Source: CAVYWD01 sp963772225
GTDB lineage: Bacteria > Myxococcota > Myxococcia > Myxococcales > UBA5297
NCBI GenBank assembly: GCA_963772225.1
Contig: CAVYWD010000002.1
Span: 2,542,001-2,606,000, forward strand
Length of the DNA: 64,000 nt
Direction: 5' to 3'
In this document: positions 63,181-64,000 of the stretch, in pieces
Position numbering within the stretch: the first letter of the stretch is position 1
Layout: the number at the start of each line of letters is the position of its first letter
Position numbers and translations under genes: made by a program
The notes under the pieces: generated by a model
The model's input: only the letters and a program-made list of their open reading frames with translations
Databases searched by the model: none
Told to the model about the DNA's origin: nothing

Positions 63181-64000
63181 CCCTCTCCATGCTCGGGCCC
63201 CTGCTGCCCCTCGCGCTTCCGAGCGGCGCCGCCATCCTCGCCATGCTGCTCATCGCCGCGCGCCGCAGCCACGCGGCGACCGCGCTGCTGACGGCGCTGG
63301 GCCTGGCGGGAGCGCTCGCGGCGCTCCCTTGGTCGGCGGCGGCGTCGCCACGGCAAGTGACGGGGCTCTTGCGCTTCGATGGCCTCGCGCTCCTCTTCAT
63401 GGGGCTCATCCTGGGCGCGAGCCTGGTGGTCGCGGCGCTGTCGTACGGCTACTTGCGGCAGCGGGACGGTCAACGCGAGGAGCTGTACGTGCTGCTCCTG
63501 GCGGGGACCGTCGGCGCGGAGGCGCTCGCGGCGAGCACCCATTTCGCCTCGTTCTTTCTCGGGCTCGAGGTGTTGAGCGTGTCGCTGTATGCGCTGCTGG
63601 CCTACCGGAGGGGCAATTCGCTGGGCCTGGAGGCGGGCATCAAGTATCTGGTGCTCGCGGCGAGCTCGGCGGCGTTCTTGTTATTTGGTTTCGCATTGCT
63701 CTACGCAGAATCGGGGACGCTCGAGCTCGCCGGCCTGACCCGAGCGCTCGAAGCTCGGAGCGCGCCAGGGTTCTGGATGCTCGCCGGTCTGGCGCTCTCC
63801 ATGGTGGGAGTGGGGTTCAAGCTCGCGGTCGTGCCTTTTCACCTCTGGACGGCGGACGTGTACCAAGGGGCGCCCGCGCCGGTGACCGCCTTCTTGGCCA
63901 CGGCCTCGAAAGGAGCCATGTTCGCCGTGCTGCTGCGCTTCTTCCTGCCGGTGGAAGCGCCCACCTTCCGCCTGCTGCTCGCGGCCATCGCGCTCGCGTC
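63177..64000 (+). CDS. nuoN: NADH-quinone oxidoreductase subunit N (partial, cut by window end)
   Basis: About 274 residues are visible from the ATG at 63177 (ATGA overlap with nuoM). The glutamate in FFLGLEVLSVSLYALLAY and the lysine segment GVGFKLAVVPFHLWTADVYQGAPAPVTAF (spread over the TM7/8 region) identify NuoN. The frame is open to base 64000; roughly the last 200 residues lie outside the window. Confidence 0.95.
   Translation, partial: MTLSMLGPLLPLALPSGAAILAMLLIAARRSHAATALLTALGLAGALAALPWSAAASPRQVTGLLRFDGLALLFMGLILGASLVVAALSYGYLRQRDGQREELYVLLLAGTVGAEALAASTHFASFFLGLEVLSVSLYALLAYRRGNSLGLEAGIKYLVLAASSAAFLLFGFALLYAESGTLELAGLTRALEARSAPGFWMLAGLALSMVGVGFKLAVVPFHLWTADVYQGAPAPVTAFLATASKGAMFAVLLRFFLPVEAPTFRLLLAAIALA

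Overview
This is a 64-kb, very GC-rich chromosomal window with no mobile elements, rRNA, tRNA or CRISPR array that I could see. The mix of genes suggests a Myxococcota or 'deltaproteobacterial' genome: a membrane-anchored Ser/Thr kinase with TPR repeats, cysteine-rich and Asp/Ser/Gly-linker lipoproteins, a thrombospondin-type-3/OmpA protein, an alpha-2-macroglobulin, a monomeric isocitrate dehydrogenase and two complex-I-like machines. This assignment is an inference from gene content and base composition, not from a marker gene.

Layout. (1) 1-6248: a tripartite RND efflux system on the minus strand (adaptor, permease, TolC-type channel, the last cut by the window edge), divergent from a MarR-type regulator with two inverted repeats in the shared promoter. 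(2) 6268-12229: small envelope genes (SIMPL-domain protein, Tat-exported Rieske lipoprotein, YfiM-like protein, Gly/Thr-rich secreted protein), a VOC-HAD fusion enzyme, and an OmpA protein with six calcium-binding-type repeats. (3) 12648-19270: central metabolism and sugar breakdown: monomeric NADP isocitrate dehydrogenase with a strong terminator, LdhA-type D-lactate dehydrogenase, and an exported GH2 glycosidase lipoprotein. (4) 20150-28872: a tightly packed operon with start/stop overlaps. It holds an HTH-EIIA(Ntr)-like regulator, four membrane subunits of the HyfB/C/E/F type, a NuoCD/HyfG-like large subunit without the [NiFe] cysteines, a ferredoxin-NuoB fusion and a WYL regulator. I read it as an energy-converting hydrogenase-related (Ehr) complex rather than a hydrogenase.

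(5) 28993-35183: a cysteine-rich tandem-repeat lipoprotein with a PQQ-type propeller, a chimeric gene made from a duplicated piece of the WYL regulator joined to a PhnB-like domain, a small cupredoxin-like protein and the Ser/Thr kinase. (6) 35532-48948: three large envelope genes in a row: a 1744-residue secreted protein of unknown function built from about a dozen paired-cysteine modules, a thioester-containing alpha-2-macroglobulin and penicillin-binding protein 1C. (7) 48975-49939: two small minus-strand genes. (8) 50102-64000: an almost complete nuo operon (nuoA, B, CD fusion, E, F, G, H, I, J, K, L, M and a truncated nuoN) for proton-pumping NADH:quinone oxidoreductase, interrupted only by a palindromic element between nuoH and nuoI.

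The most unusual items are the Ehr-like operon with its EIIA regulator, the paired-cysteine giant protein linked to the alpha-2-macroglobulin/PbpC pair, and the duplication-born WYL/PhnB chimera.
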